42,953 nt of DNA, taken from positions 2,652,832-2,695,784 of the forward strand of contig FN649735.1 in assembly GCA_000310025.1 (NCBI GenBank), written 5' to 3'. How positions within the stretch are numbered: position 1 is the first letter of the stretch; each line of letters starts with the position of its first letter. Under the pieces are notes generated by a model, which had not been told where the DNA came from, made no database searches, and saw only the letters and a program-made list of their open reading frames with translations. Shown in pieces: positions 1 through 10,788 of the stretch. The stretch is from Ectocarpus siliculosus (Eukaryota; Sar; Phaeophyceae; Ectocarpales; Ectocarpaceae). The translations under genes were made by a program, and so were the position numbers.

Positions 1-230
1 ACCCTCCCCGAAAAGGGGGGGGGGCCCAAGCATTTTTTGGGGGGTTGGGGCCGGGAAGGGTTTCGGGGGCCAAAAAGAATTTTTTTTTCCCTCAAGGGTT
101 TTTGAAAGGATTTTGGTTGCGGTTTGGGAGGGACTTCTTTTTAAATGTGGGGCTTGACTCCCCCAAGAAGACTCCTTTGGGTTTTGGGGACATTTGGGGG
201 TGCCCCCCCCCCCCCCCGCATCGTTGACAG
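1..230. other. Homopolymer-rich, probably low-quality contig end
   Basis: This stretch is dominated by runs of G, T and C, including a run of about fifteen C near 205-217. Its texture is unlike the rest of the window. Open frames here come from homopolymer reading and have no family resemblance. I read it as low-accuracy sequence at an assembly edge, so nothing should be annotated as coding in it. Confidence 0.6.
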
Positions 231-639
231 CAAGCTTTACTTGACGCACGAGACTTCATGGCAAGTCTTCCGTGTCACACTGGCAATCGAATCGGCGCGT
301 TACCCCTTGTCTGCGCATGCGATAAACAAGAGTCGGTCGATGGCGTTGTGTTTTCGAGAATAAACGTTGGTTTTTGAGGCGAAGTACCAGGGTCATGGTA
401 TCACAAGGAACTGCGACTACTGTTTACAAAGCCGTTTCTCTCACCACAAACTGTGTATAATGTCAATACACATTCGGAAAAACGATGGACGAGGCAACAG
501 TATGGTGTCGTTCAAGGCACGCATGAGATGTTGGAGCAGGAACCTAGCTCTTGGAGTATACCAGTATTTCCGGTGCTCCAAGATTCTAGGACTACCATCG
601 AATCAACCGCGCTCACTGGGTGCACACCGAGCAGGTGTT

Positions 640-1322
640 GTGTAGTTACACCCGAGCAGGACAATAGCAATGACACGCCGGTCTCAAGAGGGAGAGCGAG
701 TGAAAAACACCCCCTGCCTCTGAAGCAGGTTGTACGGCTATGCGTCTTAAACCGGTCGGCGTATATACGCCAAAGCTGGCGAGATTCTTGTACTCGCCAG
801 TTCAACAATTATTGGGTTGTAGTTGGAGGTAGACACGAAACTTCAGGCACAGCGGGTTTCCAGCCCTAAGGCTACACCACGGCGCTAGGCCTCGCTAGGT
901 CCAACCCACCCCTAAACCCTAACCCTAACCCTAACCCTAACCCTCACCCCAAGCTAGGTTGTTGTGCAGTGGGTAGGCCTAGGTCGCTGTGCCGAGCCAC
1001 TGGAGGGTGCAAGAATCTCGCCAGCTCTGGCGTATACACGCGCGGCGGTCTTAAACAGGTGGTTCTCAACTTGAAGGAGGACCTGTTCGAGCGGGAAGAA
1101 AAACCAAAGCAGGGCAGTGACACGCCGGTCTTAAAGAGAGAAAAGTACCCACCCTGCGTCTTAATCAGGTCGTGCGGCGTATGAAGGGGGAACCTGTGCT
1201 ACGTAGCCCTCCTGTATGCCAAAGGCAATGTCACGCCGGTCTGAAGTAAGAGCGAAAACTCACCGTCGCTGCCACAACGCAACGCGCGTCGTTGTGTGTG
1301 CGTCCTTTCTTACCACACACAG
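640..1322 (+). repeat. Degenerate tandem repeat containing decayed copies of the following ARP1 exon start
   Basis: A motif of the form acacgccggtct-(purine-rich)-...-caggt.gtgcgg...atgaag recurs with spacings of roughly 100-330 bp. The cacgccggtct part is at about 673, 1120 and 1233. The caggt.gt part is at about 727, 1057, 1166 and 1320. The last of these is the true acceptor and first codons of the ARP1 exon at 1323. The copy at 1166-1205 still matches the exon over cctgtgctacgtagc. The copies upstream are decayed duplicates of the intron-exon boundary and carry frameshifts. Confidence 0.7.
910..944 (+). repeat. Short telomere-type tract (CCCTAA)n
   Basis: One CCCTAAA unit is followed by four CCCTAA units and then a degenerate CCCTCA. 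On the + strand CCCTAA is the orientation expected at a left chromosome end. However, 900 bp of other sequence precede it, so it is either an interstitial tract or a sign that the window begins in subtelomeric DNA. Confidence 0.85.
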
Positions 1323-3552
1323 GTGGTGCGGCAGATGAAGGAGGACCTGTGCTACGTAGCGTTCAACCCCTCGACGGAGGAACAAGTGAAGCAGCCCGAC
1401 ACCGTCTACAAGCTTCCTGACGGCCAAGCCATTCGGGTGAGGTTTGTTTGTCTTTTTTCACCAATGAAATATGTTTTCGCAAGTGTTGCCTGAGTGGTGA
1501 CTGTCAGGCTATCGTGTTGCGTATTTTTGCGTTGATTTTTCTGATATATAGCTCTGAGTTTCGTCGGGATTTCAAGCAACCTCGTCAGAATCTGGATGCG
1601 CTTGTTTTTTTTTGTATTGTCCTACCGCTCAGCACCGTTGATGCTGTCAACAGAACACACACACACACATACACAACCACGTTTGTTTGTGTATGCCCCC
1701 TGCAAGCGACAGACAGACATGCATGCTTCCACGCTCACGCACACACACACACACACGCCCGCCCCTCCCGAAAAGGTGGGCCCCGAGCGGTACCGCGCTC
1801 CGGAGTGCCTTTTCCACCCGGAGCAGCTGGGCTCGGAGTCCATGGGCGTGCACGATTGCCTCCTCAAGGGCATCATGCGGACGGACATGGACATGCGCCG
1901 GACGCTGTTCGGGCAGGTGGTGCTGTCTGGCGGCAGCACCCTCTTCCCCGGCTTCGGCGACCGCCTCCTCAACGAGGTGAGTGAGGAAACCCGATTTGGG
2001 AGCAAGGGTCCGGTTCTGGGAACGGTCCTCAATGCGGAGGAACATAGAGTTCTATATAGGTTAGGTCCTCACGGAGGCATAGAGTTCTAAGTCTGAAAGT
2101 TCCTCAACGCGGAGGCAAAACAGTTCTAAATCAGATGTTTCCAGATTTTTGGGGAAAAGCGACCTGGCGCCGCTTTGTCCTGGACCTCCTGTTGCTTCCA
2201 GGAGACGAATTAGATTTAGTTATTGTTGTGTGTACTGTTATCGTTCCGTCCTCTTGTTTCCGGTAGAAGACGCTGGCGAGCGACGGGAGAGAAGGGTGCG
2301 CCTCTGGGGGAAGACATGGCTGAATGCAGCATGTTGGTCACTCTTGTGTGTGTTCCCTCCCCCGCACCACTGCGAGCACCTTCCCTTGTTAAATCTCTCA
2401 TTTTCACTCTACGTCTCCACGCTCAATTTCTTTCACAACGACACCCCCCAAATCAGGTCCGGAAACAAGCGCCAAAGAACCTCAAGATCCGCATCACGGC
2501 ACCACCGGAGCGCAAGTTCTCCACGTGGGTAGGAGGGTCCATCCTCGCGTCCTTGGCCACCTTCAAGGTGGGTTGTGCAGCTACTGCTGCCGCTGCCGCT
2601 GTTGTCTTCATCGTTCTTGTTGTTTCGTTATTGCTGTTGGTTGTTTCTGGCTGACGTGATTTGCGTTTTCGTGTCTTCTCGTGAGAATGGTCGTGTCATG
2701 TTTGGCTCCACCCGTCTATCAACTTGTGCTCTCCTTTTGACCCAACAAGTAGTTTGGTACATGGCTCCATTTTCACACGCACGTCAAGCTCGCCCACCGC
2801 CCACTCCGCAAATCCGCACTCTCGTGCTTTGCTTCCTCGCCCTGCTCCCGTGCACCCCCCCCCCCCAAAAGCCCCCCACTCGGTGTTTGCCATCGGGATT
2901 GGGTTTTCGTCGCTTGGCAACGACGTTGTAAAACAAGCCAATTCACTTCGTGACCTCGGCAACCAGGTTACCGTTTTTTTTTTTTTACCTCGTTTTTTTT
3001 TTGGCGGTAACCGTAATGGTGGTCGAGTAGATCATGTTGTGCGGGGTCGAGAAACCTCTCTCCGCGCAACGGGGGATGATCGCACCACGTTGTGTTAAAA
3101 TGGTCAAGCTTCCTCGAGGCAGTTACACAGTGCTTACAACTGTCTCTGGAAGTGAAAGCACCAGAAAATAAATTAAGTCATACGTAGCTGTCATCCGTAC
3201 GCAAGGAAGTAAGCACAAGATGCCGAACACCCTTAGCAGGATGCAGCTCACCCTTCATGCGACTCGCCAAATACCTCACGGCGCTTCGCGCTTGGTGATG
3301 TGAGAGCCTGGTCCGGTGAGAACCCGGCGTGCTCCGTCCCGGCTTTGTAGGGATGCGAGGTCAATGGTCAAACGACTACGGCATGAACGACTATGAGTAC
3401 ACCCCCCCCCCCAATCGACACGTTCTCGACCATGGTACCCCCCCCCCGCACCCTTCGACTCGCGCGTGTCGGGCCTCCCGCAGGACATGTGGGTTACTCG
3501 CGCAGAGTTCAGAGAACACGGGCCTAACATCATGGACAGCAAGTCTCTGTAG
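1323..3552 (+). CDS. Actin-related protein ARP1/centractin type, 3' half of the gene
   Basis: Four exons are readable: 1323-1436, 1776-1976, 2457-2567 and 3484-3552, all joined in phase 0. They encode 164 residues ending in a stop, against about 375 for the family, so the nucleotide-binding N-terminal half lies outside the window. Visible actin-fold signatures are [65 protein letters not shown] and the C-terminal [25 protein letters not shown] and the K.APK.LKIRI spacing match ARP1 better than conventional actin, which has TTMYPGIADRM, or ARP2. By family knowledge, ARP1 polymerises into the short filament of dynactin, the cytoplasmic dynein cofactor. The last intron (2568-3483) holds a dispersed repeat, and the intron before exon 1323 holds exon-edge duplications. 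A divergent actin paralogue remains possible. Confidence 0.8.
1653..1757 (+). repeat. CA microsatellites in an ARP1 intron
   Basis: Two CA-rich tracts, at about 1653-1672 and 1738-1757, flank a spacer in the intron between exons 1323-1436 and 1776-1976. The second lies just before the acceptor at 1775. Confidence 0.85.
2872..3412 (+). repeat. Dispersed ~540-bp repeat with poly-C borders, copy 1
   Basis: This block is almost identical to the reverse complement of 33242-33790. It starts at a C run followed by ACTCGGTGTTTGCC, and it ends ATGAGTACA followed by another C run. Inside are two T tracts bracketed by the inverted octamer GGTTACCG/CGGTAACC (about 2967-3020). It lies wholly inside the last ARP1 intron. 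TGTTTG...GTACA would suit a solo LTR, but I see no clear target-site duplication other than poly-C, so the class is open. Confidence 0.85.
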
Positions 3553-6369
3553 GGCGGTGTTTCCGTTTCATGTTCCTAGGGGTCGACAAACTAGGGTTGT
3601 CGTTGGAAAGAGGCGGGGGGGTCGTGGAAGGGGACCGGCCGCGACCCTTCCCGGTGTGCGCTCGCTCGCTTTCAATTTCCCAAGAACCGGCAGCACATCC
3701 GCTACTCGCACTGCTGTGTGCTACATTTTCTTTTGCCTGTTCCCACAAAGAGGAATGAATTTTGTGAACTCTACAATGTGCATTTAGTTGGTACCCTTTC
3801 GATTCCCAGCGGTTGGGCGATCGAGGGGGGGGGAAAAGAACCGTTTTTTGGTGCGGGTCGAAGGTCTCGCGGGTGCGTGGTTAGTATCAGCGCTGCTGCA
3901 GACGCTACTCTGGAAGGACGAGGACGGGGCGTTGTCTAGCGGTGATATCTCTTGTTGCTCACTCGGCATACACAAGGCGGCGGGGGAGGCTGGTTGTTGC
4001 CGAGAAGAGAAGAACACGCGGGGTAAATGGCAGTGGTTGGCTTGCGCTCTCCCCAGAGGAGCTGTTATTCCATTGAGCGGTATCGCACGAACGTGTATGG
4101 ACACACAGGTGAACGCAAATCGATTGTCACTGGCTGTTGCCCTGCCACTGAAGCCGGAGATGCATTTACGCCCGTCGTAATGGTTTCCAGCGTTAAAAGG
4201 TTTAGCTACCGCGTGTTCACCCGGGTGCGTGTTGGGGGCAGCGTTCTCGGGGGTAATACTCCTTTGAGAATGCTGCCTCGGGCTGTGGAATGGCCTGACC
4301 CACTGCGTCGGTGGGCATGGCCATGCTGCGGTTCGGTGACATCTCTCGATTTTCATTGGAAGCGCGCGCCACAACTGTGACGTAGCGGAGAAATGAAAAA
4401 CTGTTCTTTGTAGTTCTTTTCGTCAATGGGAAATATCTGACCGAGTGAATCGATGGAGGACGAGGTGTCGAAGGCGCTGCCCTCACGAGGAGACGATCAA
4501 AACGCATCCAGGTGGGCGACAAGGATGCCTCTCTCTGGAACAAAGCAACAACAGCAGTGTTCGAGTTGAGCATTGGATGTCCGCGGGGAGGCTTGAATGA
4601 AACGGCACTATGTACGCGCCAGACAACTAGAGGGAAGAACCGCTTGTCATCAACGCGATGCTTGAAACTCGACCCTGAGCTTGGTTCACAAAGCGGAAGG
4701 AATATATGCAGTGCCTTTATGAATCACCTCTTGTGTGTGTCAGCGTCAGGCATGGGGGCAAAATATCGAGGAGGAGATGCAAAAACATCCTCGATAGATA
4801 GCGAGGCTGCTGTGTTGGTTAGGCTGTGAAACATCGCGCCACCCATCGAAACAAACAAGCCGGCCATTCACTGCTCCCCACCCGATTTCCAAAATGCGAG
4901 GAAGGCCGTGTTGAGTGCTTCCCTGCTTCGTGAAGGGTGCACGTGGAAGAAACCCGTCTAACAAAACTGTGCCGATCGTCTGTTCGATGTCTTCTTATCG
5001 ATATCTCACCTGCCGTCGGCGTTGGGAGTGATTGTGAACGCAAGTCCTACGTGACAGCCCTCCGTCCCATCATGGGGGTGCGAATCCTGTGCGATCTGGC
5101 GATGATGCTTATCAGGTTTATGGAAAAGGGGATCCGTAATGTCGGGAGTAAGCACAGGATGCACAACTTGGGTGCTTCCGCGCGATTGGACGGGGGGGCA
5201 ATCACATACACCACTTGCGGTTACAAGTTCACTCCCAACTCCTTCGGAAGACGAGAGAGTAACAACCAGACGCAAACCATTGATACCGTCTAATACGATT
5301 GGCATATTCACTTGAACCCTTCACGAAGCCGGAAAGCATCCAACTCGGCCATGTTTGCATTGATAATCCAGGTGGGGCGAAGTGATTTCATGTTCTTGCC
5401 CCAAATTGTTCAGCTGTGCCTCGTTGCGAAGATTTGATTCCGCCGTGGGATGCATGCATGCCAGCAACGAAATGAAATAACTCCCGCAAACCAGAAATGA
5501 GAAAGAGGGACGACCTTGTTGCACGTTGTGTGTTGGGCACTGATGGTCAGTCCGAGTGTTTCCACGTGTCGCAGGTCGCGGAAAGTACTTCAAAGAACCT
5601 GTAGGTCCCATAAAATAATCGGCTTGGTAACGGATAGGTGCACGCCAATAACGTCAGCATCCAAACAACGCCGCGCTCTCGGCCCTGGGAAATAGCTTGT
5701 TGTACCGGCAAGGCGGAAATGCGAAACGGAACGAAACACGGTGGTCCTGATCCACGAAGACGTCCATTACCGTTGGGCGCACGGCACAACACAGGGAGTG
5801 ACACAAAAAGGGCACTATCTGGTCACCAGAACGAGGCTCGATGCGAAATACGGAATGAAATCGTTGTCAACATCGCCACGAGGCGCGCACATGGCAAGCC
5901 TTAAGTCTGTACACACCACGCAAGAAGAACATCCTAGCCGAAAACGTGATGAGTGTCGCAAACAGCTTCGCGCGGAAGAACTTGAATCCAAGCCTATTCT
6001 GGTGTTGAGGGGTTAGATACCCCACACAACAACACAGAGGAAATTATGGAGTGAGATTCGGGGAGAAAACCGAGAGGGTCTTGACAGCGATGGGGGATGT
6101 GTTCCCCCGTTTTCCCTTCTCCGTTCTTCTCAGAGATAGTATGGAGCCAATCAAACAGTGGCATCCACACCTCCCACGGTGGTCATTTGCCGGTGGAGGC
6201 CTCCACCTCCTCCCCTGCCTGCTGTCGAAGTGGGTGCCGTGTTCTGTATTCATACATACGTTGAGGTCCGAAGTTGGTTGTACTTCCTTCATGAACGCTG
6301 ACATGTGAGGTATGCATCTACCTGTCTCATTCTTCTTGACGCTGACACATGAAGCATCCGTCTATCTCT
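3553..6369. other. Intergenic, no gene recognised
   Basis: This lies between the ARP1 stop codon and the stop codon of the converging methyltransferase gene. Several open frames of 90-200 codons exist, the longest antisense at 3784-4374. None shows family resemblance, splice-consistent extension or coding-like composition. It presumably holds the 3' untranslated regions of both genes. No repeat or RNA gene was recognised. Confidence 0.5.
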
Positions 6370-9300
6370 CTACTTCTTCTTGATGCTGACAAATTCCTCC
6401 GGGCGGGAGTCCAGCATGTCGCCGAACTGCCCGGAGGGGAGGTACACCCACACCCCGACCACAGTGCGCCCGTACCGCCGGTTCCGCAGCCCGACCATGG
6501 TGCCGTCGCCGATGGCGTGCGGCATGCAGCCGAGCTCGACGGGGTACTCGATCACAACCAGGGTGTCCTGCGCCACGAGCTGTTGAAGCAGGGGTTGGGT
6601 GTAGGTGCGAGTTGGTGCTGGCCGTGTCAGCGTTGGTCGTGATAGTGGGTTGCGGTGGTTGGTGGAGATGTTGAGTGGTAGTGTCGGTGTAGTTCATCGT
6701 AACAAGGAGCGCCAACTAAGGCTTTAGAGCGCACAACATTTTGCGTTTCTTAGTAGTGTTGTTGTTGTTGTTGCGGTTGATACTGCCAGCTTGTGTTGAT
6801 GGTGTATTGTGGTTGATCGTCACAGGATTACCGACGCCAAATAGGCGTTTGATCACGCGATGATCCAGGGGCGGAGGAGGCGACGAGGAGCGAAGACAGG
6901 CAGCTTGTCGTCAAGTGCAATGCACAGCTGACGAAGAGTAAGGGCTTGAGTTGGAACCTCTAAAACTTCGCCCCATTTCCCTATTCCCTCCCCTCCCGCA
7001 ACACGCCCGCCGACTCTCTTGAAATTCCACAAAGCAGGACAAGCCACAGCTTGAGCAACATGACGAACTCCGCCCGCTCTCTTGCCGACGGCGTGCCACC
7101 TCTCCAAGGCAATACGCATGGTCATGTAGATCACAGGTACATCTACACGGGAGGCGTAGGGCCCATGCTGGGGCATGCAAACGAGCTGCGCTCCGAGAGC
7201 CGTTTCAACTCTGGAATGAGCTGATGGACCCCATGGCATTTTCATGCGCCAAACACGTCAATCGACCAAAAACAAAAGACGGGCGAACAAAATTGATTGT
7301 TGATTATGGCACAGCGTTTGATCCCGATTCAACCGTCACCCTTCCTATCTTCTGGGCACTTACGTCGCTGACGGAGAGAGCCTTGACGAGCTCGGTGTAG
7401 ACGACTTCCTCGTAAGGCGGCGTGACCGTGATCACGTCGAACGGGGCATCTAGGCCGTACCTTCGAGGGTTATACAAAACCTGACGTCAACCAAACAAAA
7501 TATTGTGTGTGGAGAACGTGAGGGGGGGATCAACTCAAAATTTGCGACCATGCACACATTGCCTTCGTAGTGCGGGACGGGTCCGGCGAGTATTGGAAGG
7601 TGACATGGCATGATACAAGATACCACACCCCTGTACCGATTTTCAAAGCTGGATTTCTCCGCAGCAGACGGAGTGGCGGTGCCGAAAAATGGCGGCGTCG
7701 GAACCGTCTCGTCGAGAGCTTTCCCAAAACGTATCGTTTGACTCCCACAACCTCTTCGGCGTGGAGTAATGCAGCTGTGGAATCGATACAGGGGGTGTGA
7801 TGTCTTGTGCCATCTACCGGTAATCGCACCACTCGAGCGGGGGTGTGCTGCCATGTATCGTCGAAGAATACGTCAGGTCTTCGTGCGGCCAAAACGCAAC
7901 CAAGAGGGAAGAGAAAAAAATACTCCGAGGAAGTTTTCTCTCTGCGTGGTCCCTCACATCCATAACATCTCCTTTGACAGCCTTGGCCTGATCGGAGAAG
8001 CCGCACAGGTTGGCGTTGCGCAAACATACCTGGGGGGAGCATTTCAGAGAACAGAATAGAAGGAATGAAATCGACAAGATCAGCAAATGTAGACACGACA
8101 CGCTTGCTCTATTGTGGAGGCATCGAGTACGGACAACATGGTGTCCGTGCTGTGTTAATACACCTCAGCGCCCCACACAGGGATTTCGCGAACTCGGCCC
8201 CTTGGGCACGATCCCTACTGCACTGCTCAAACATAGCGAACCCCCTCGATGGTCTAACGACTACGGCATGCGTTTACATGCGTACCCCCTCGATGGTCTA
8301 ACGACTACGGCATGCGTTTACATGAGTACACCCCACTCCCTTTCCCCCCGCCAGCTCCGGCGCTCGTGAGGAGGACGGGAGCAGGAGCTCCACTGCAGCA
8401 CCCACTCACATCGCAACAGTCCTTCGCGAAGTCGACGAACGTGGCGTGACCGGCTCCTCTCGAGAGTGCCTCAATCCCCACCGAACCAGACCCGGAAAAA
8501 AGATCGAGGAACTGCAGACGATCGGACAACAAAAAATACGCCAAAAACGGGAGAGGGGGAGATAGAAGTGGGTTGGCGGGCGGGGGACGGAGGGCACGCC
8601 GTCCTGCCATTGAAACAGCAAGCTGCAGAGGGAAGGCGACAACTTCTGCTGAGCAGCCCGACGGTGAAAGAGGTATCATCTCATGACAGCACCAGACCGT
8701 ACAACAACCAACGGCACACGAGAGAAAAGGAAAACCCGGTTGACGCCAGCCGAATCTACCCGCTGTAGACTAGGACCCAACATCGTGACGACGATTTGCT
8801 CTAGGGCGTGCTTTCCCGCGTCCATACGCCAATTCGATACCCGGCTAATTTCACCGCTTAATACTCGGCCCCGCAGCAGTGAGCTCATCTCCGGGGATGT
8901 TGAACACTGGATAATATCCAAGAGCTGGAGTGAAGCCGGGGGGCACCGTGGTGGGGAGCTTTCCGGAAGCGGCGTGGGTGTGTGATTTTCGGGCTCAGCA
9001 ACAAGGTCGACTCTCTCAACAAAGACCACTCGCTTTCAGGTTGAAAGTCCAACAACGGCAGCTGATAGGAGCAGATACGTATGGGAATGAATTTCTGATC
9101 ATGTCTTGCAATACTCTACCTGTTTTTCTTTTTGCAAGAATCCAGAACGTAAGCTCATGTTGCCTGGATTCCTACCGCAGAAAGCGCTCTGCTGCAAATG
9201 GATGGATGCAAACAAAAAACGGACAAACTCTACAAGGACAACTAGGCAGCAGAGTGAAGGAGAAACAAGGGTGTCGCAGTTGTTGACAATTCATACAAAG

Positions 9301-10788
9301 CAAGGAGAAAGAAAGTCTTGCATCGCTGCTGCGATTTAATACTGATCCTTCTTCCACGCTCACCCTTGCATCCTCGGTCTCGAACACCCCGAAGCCCATG
9401 AGGGTGCTGAACAACGCCTCCTTAACCTGTCCACGTTTGTTTCACACAATTGCCGTGGATTTAGCCAGATTAGATACGTGCACATGCGAAAGAAAGGCTC
9501 TGCACACATAGGGTGCTGTGCAGCTGGTGTACGATCTCGTTGAGGGAGAAACTATCGAGTGTGGGGGCGAGCTTCGTTTGGGGTGCCTGGGTCACGACCA
9601 GCTACTCGGCTACGAAGCGCTTGCTTCTCTCGTGCCATTTGCACTTGTTCTTCCCCCAGACAAATCAAACGCGCCGCGTCACAAAACCTCTCTCCCGGTA
9701 CTGAAGAACGCACGGTAAAAAAACACCTCCTTTACCCCAACCGCCACTCTCTGATATCCATTCCCACCTTGGCCATCATGGGGCGCAGAAACACGTCTGG
9801 GGATTCCAACCGCCGACCCTTGGCGATTCCCCCGGCCACCTTTAATCGGGCCGCGTTGTTGATGGACACTTCCCTCTCCTCCCCCTGTGGCCGGACCTTG
9901 CCGGGGCGCCCCGTTCCGCCTACCGTCGGCGTGCCGCTGCGTGGGCGGAGGAGGGGGCCCGATGAGTTTTTTCTTTCCGTACTTCATTTTTTGAGGCTTC
10001 AACTGGCAATGGTCGCGCTACATTACAAGCGTGTGTTTTCCGTTTGCGTATACACTGCTGCAGCAGCAGCCTTTCGCTGCCGTCGTGAGCGCGCGTGGCG
10101 AGGAAATGACGGAGTACTTCGCAGAAATGGCATGTAGTGGGGTGGGTGGTCGGGCGGCACACGGCTGTGGAGCGATTGATATCCCACGAGTTGCCGACCA
10201 TCGCGCTCAACCCGTCAACGAGCAAACAGTTGGGAATTTAACCTGCAAGTGGCCGATCAGAAAGCCGTGTACAACCCCAAGGTGACGCCAACCACCGCGT
10301 TGAACTGCGACTGCAATTCACGACTGCATGCACAGCAGTACACAAGTTATTACATACGCATCAACAAGCTGTTGGTACCACGCCAACATGCTAGGCACTC
10401 CTTGGTTCGTCCAGCACGAGCTAACTCACTAGGCGCTCTGTCGGGGAGCGTAGATCTTCTCCGACGGCAAGCCCGTGTCGTCCCTCCTCAGGTTGGCCCC
10501 CCTCGCCTTGCGGCGGTACCTCTGGTCCTCCGCGAAGCTCTCGTCGTCGCCTTGGCGGCCGCCGCTGCTGCTCCTGGACTTCGCTGCTGCCGCGTGAATC
10601 GCGGTCCTTGCGGTCCTTGCACTAGAGGCAGTGAGGCAGTGGGTGGCGGCAACCGGCGCTCTCCGCGCCGAGTTGGAGCTGAAGTGGTTGAACCTTGAGG
10701 AGTGGGTCGGCGGGGGTGAAATGGGGGGTTGTAGGAGAAAGGCGCGGCTTTCGGTCAACGCGAGGAGCGCTTGCGCGGCAATCATCAT
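6370..10788 (-). CDS. rsmD: RsmD-like 16S rRNA guanine-N2 methyltransferase, probably plastid-targeted
   Basis: Seven exons (10788-10430, 9981-9768, 9426-9364, 8511-8410, 8029-7958, 7480-7364, 6579-6370) join in consistent phase to a 378-residue protein. The family methylates the guanine equivalent to G966 of small-subunit rRNA using S-adenosylmethionine. RsmD signatures in order: LKVAGGIAKGRRLESPD...LRPMMAK near 166-191, VKEALFSTL at 192, SAM motif I FLDLFSGSGSVGIEALSRG at 213, acidic VDF in motif II, motif IV VTPPY near 289-293, and C-terminal TLVVIEYP. The start at 10788 is chosen because MMIAAQALLALTESRAF then reads as a signal peptide plus SRAF cleavage site. An in-frame ATG at 10923 is an alternative. 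A Ser/Ala/Arg-rich transit-like stretch follows. Motif IV begins with Thr rather than the usual Asp or Asn. The gene is divergent from the channel gene downstream. Confidence 0.88.
7605..7818. repeat. Imperfect long hairpin in methyltransferase intron 5
   Basis: The arm at about 7607-7668 (catgatacaagataccacac...) is inversely repeated at about 7755-7815 (...gggggtgtgatgtcttgt), with scattered mismatches and small gaps, around a loop of roughly 85 bp. It lies inside the intron 7481-7957. It looks like a decayed foldback or MITE-type element. A hairpin RNA is the alternative. Confidence 0.6.
8240..8345 (+). repeat. Two tandem units related to the end of the 540-bp repeat
   Basis: The block cctcgatggtctaacgacta-cggcatgcgtttacatg occurs twice, at about 8244-8281 and 8289-8326. 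The second is followed by agtacacccc. It matches the last ~45 bp of the dispersed repeat at 2872-3412 (caatggtc.aacgactacgg...atgagtacacccc). It is in the intron between methyltransferase exons 4 and 5. Confidence 0.75.

Noticed and set aside
3784-4374. 196-codon antisense open frame
   Set aside because: Its composition resembles translated non-coding DNA. It has no family motif and no supporting neighbouring exon.
4924-5329. 14-bp inverted repeat gcttcgtgaagggt/acccttcacgaagc as transposon ends
   Set aside because: A 14-bp inverted match somewhere in 43 kb is expected by chance, and nothing else supports an element.
9518-9718. 67-codon + strand open frame with a protein-like sequence (VYDLVEGETIECGGELRL)
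   Set aside because: It lies inside a methyltransferase intron on the opposite strand and has no ATG start or recognisable family.
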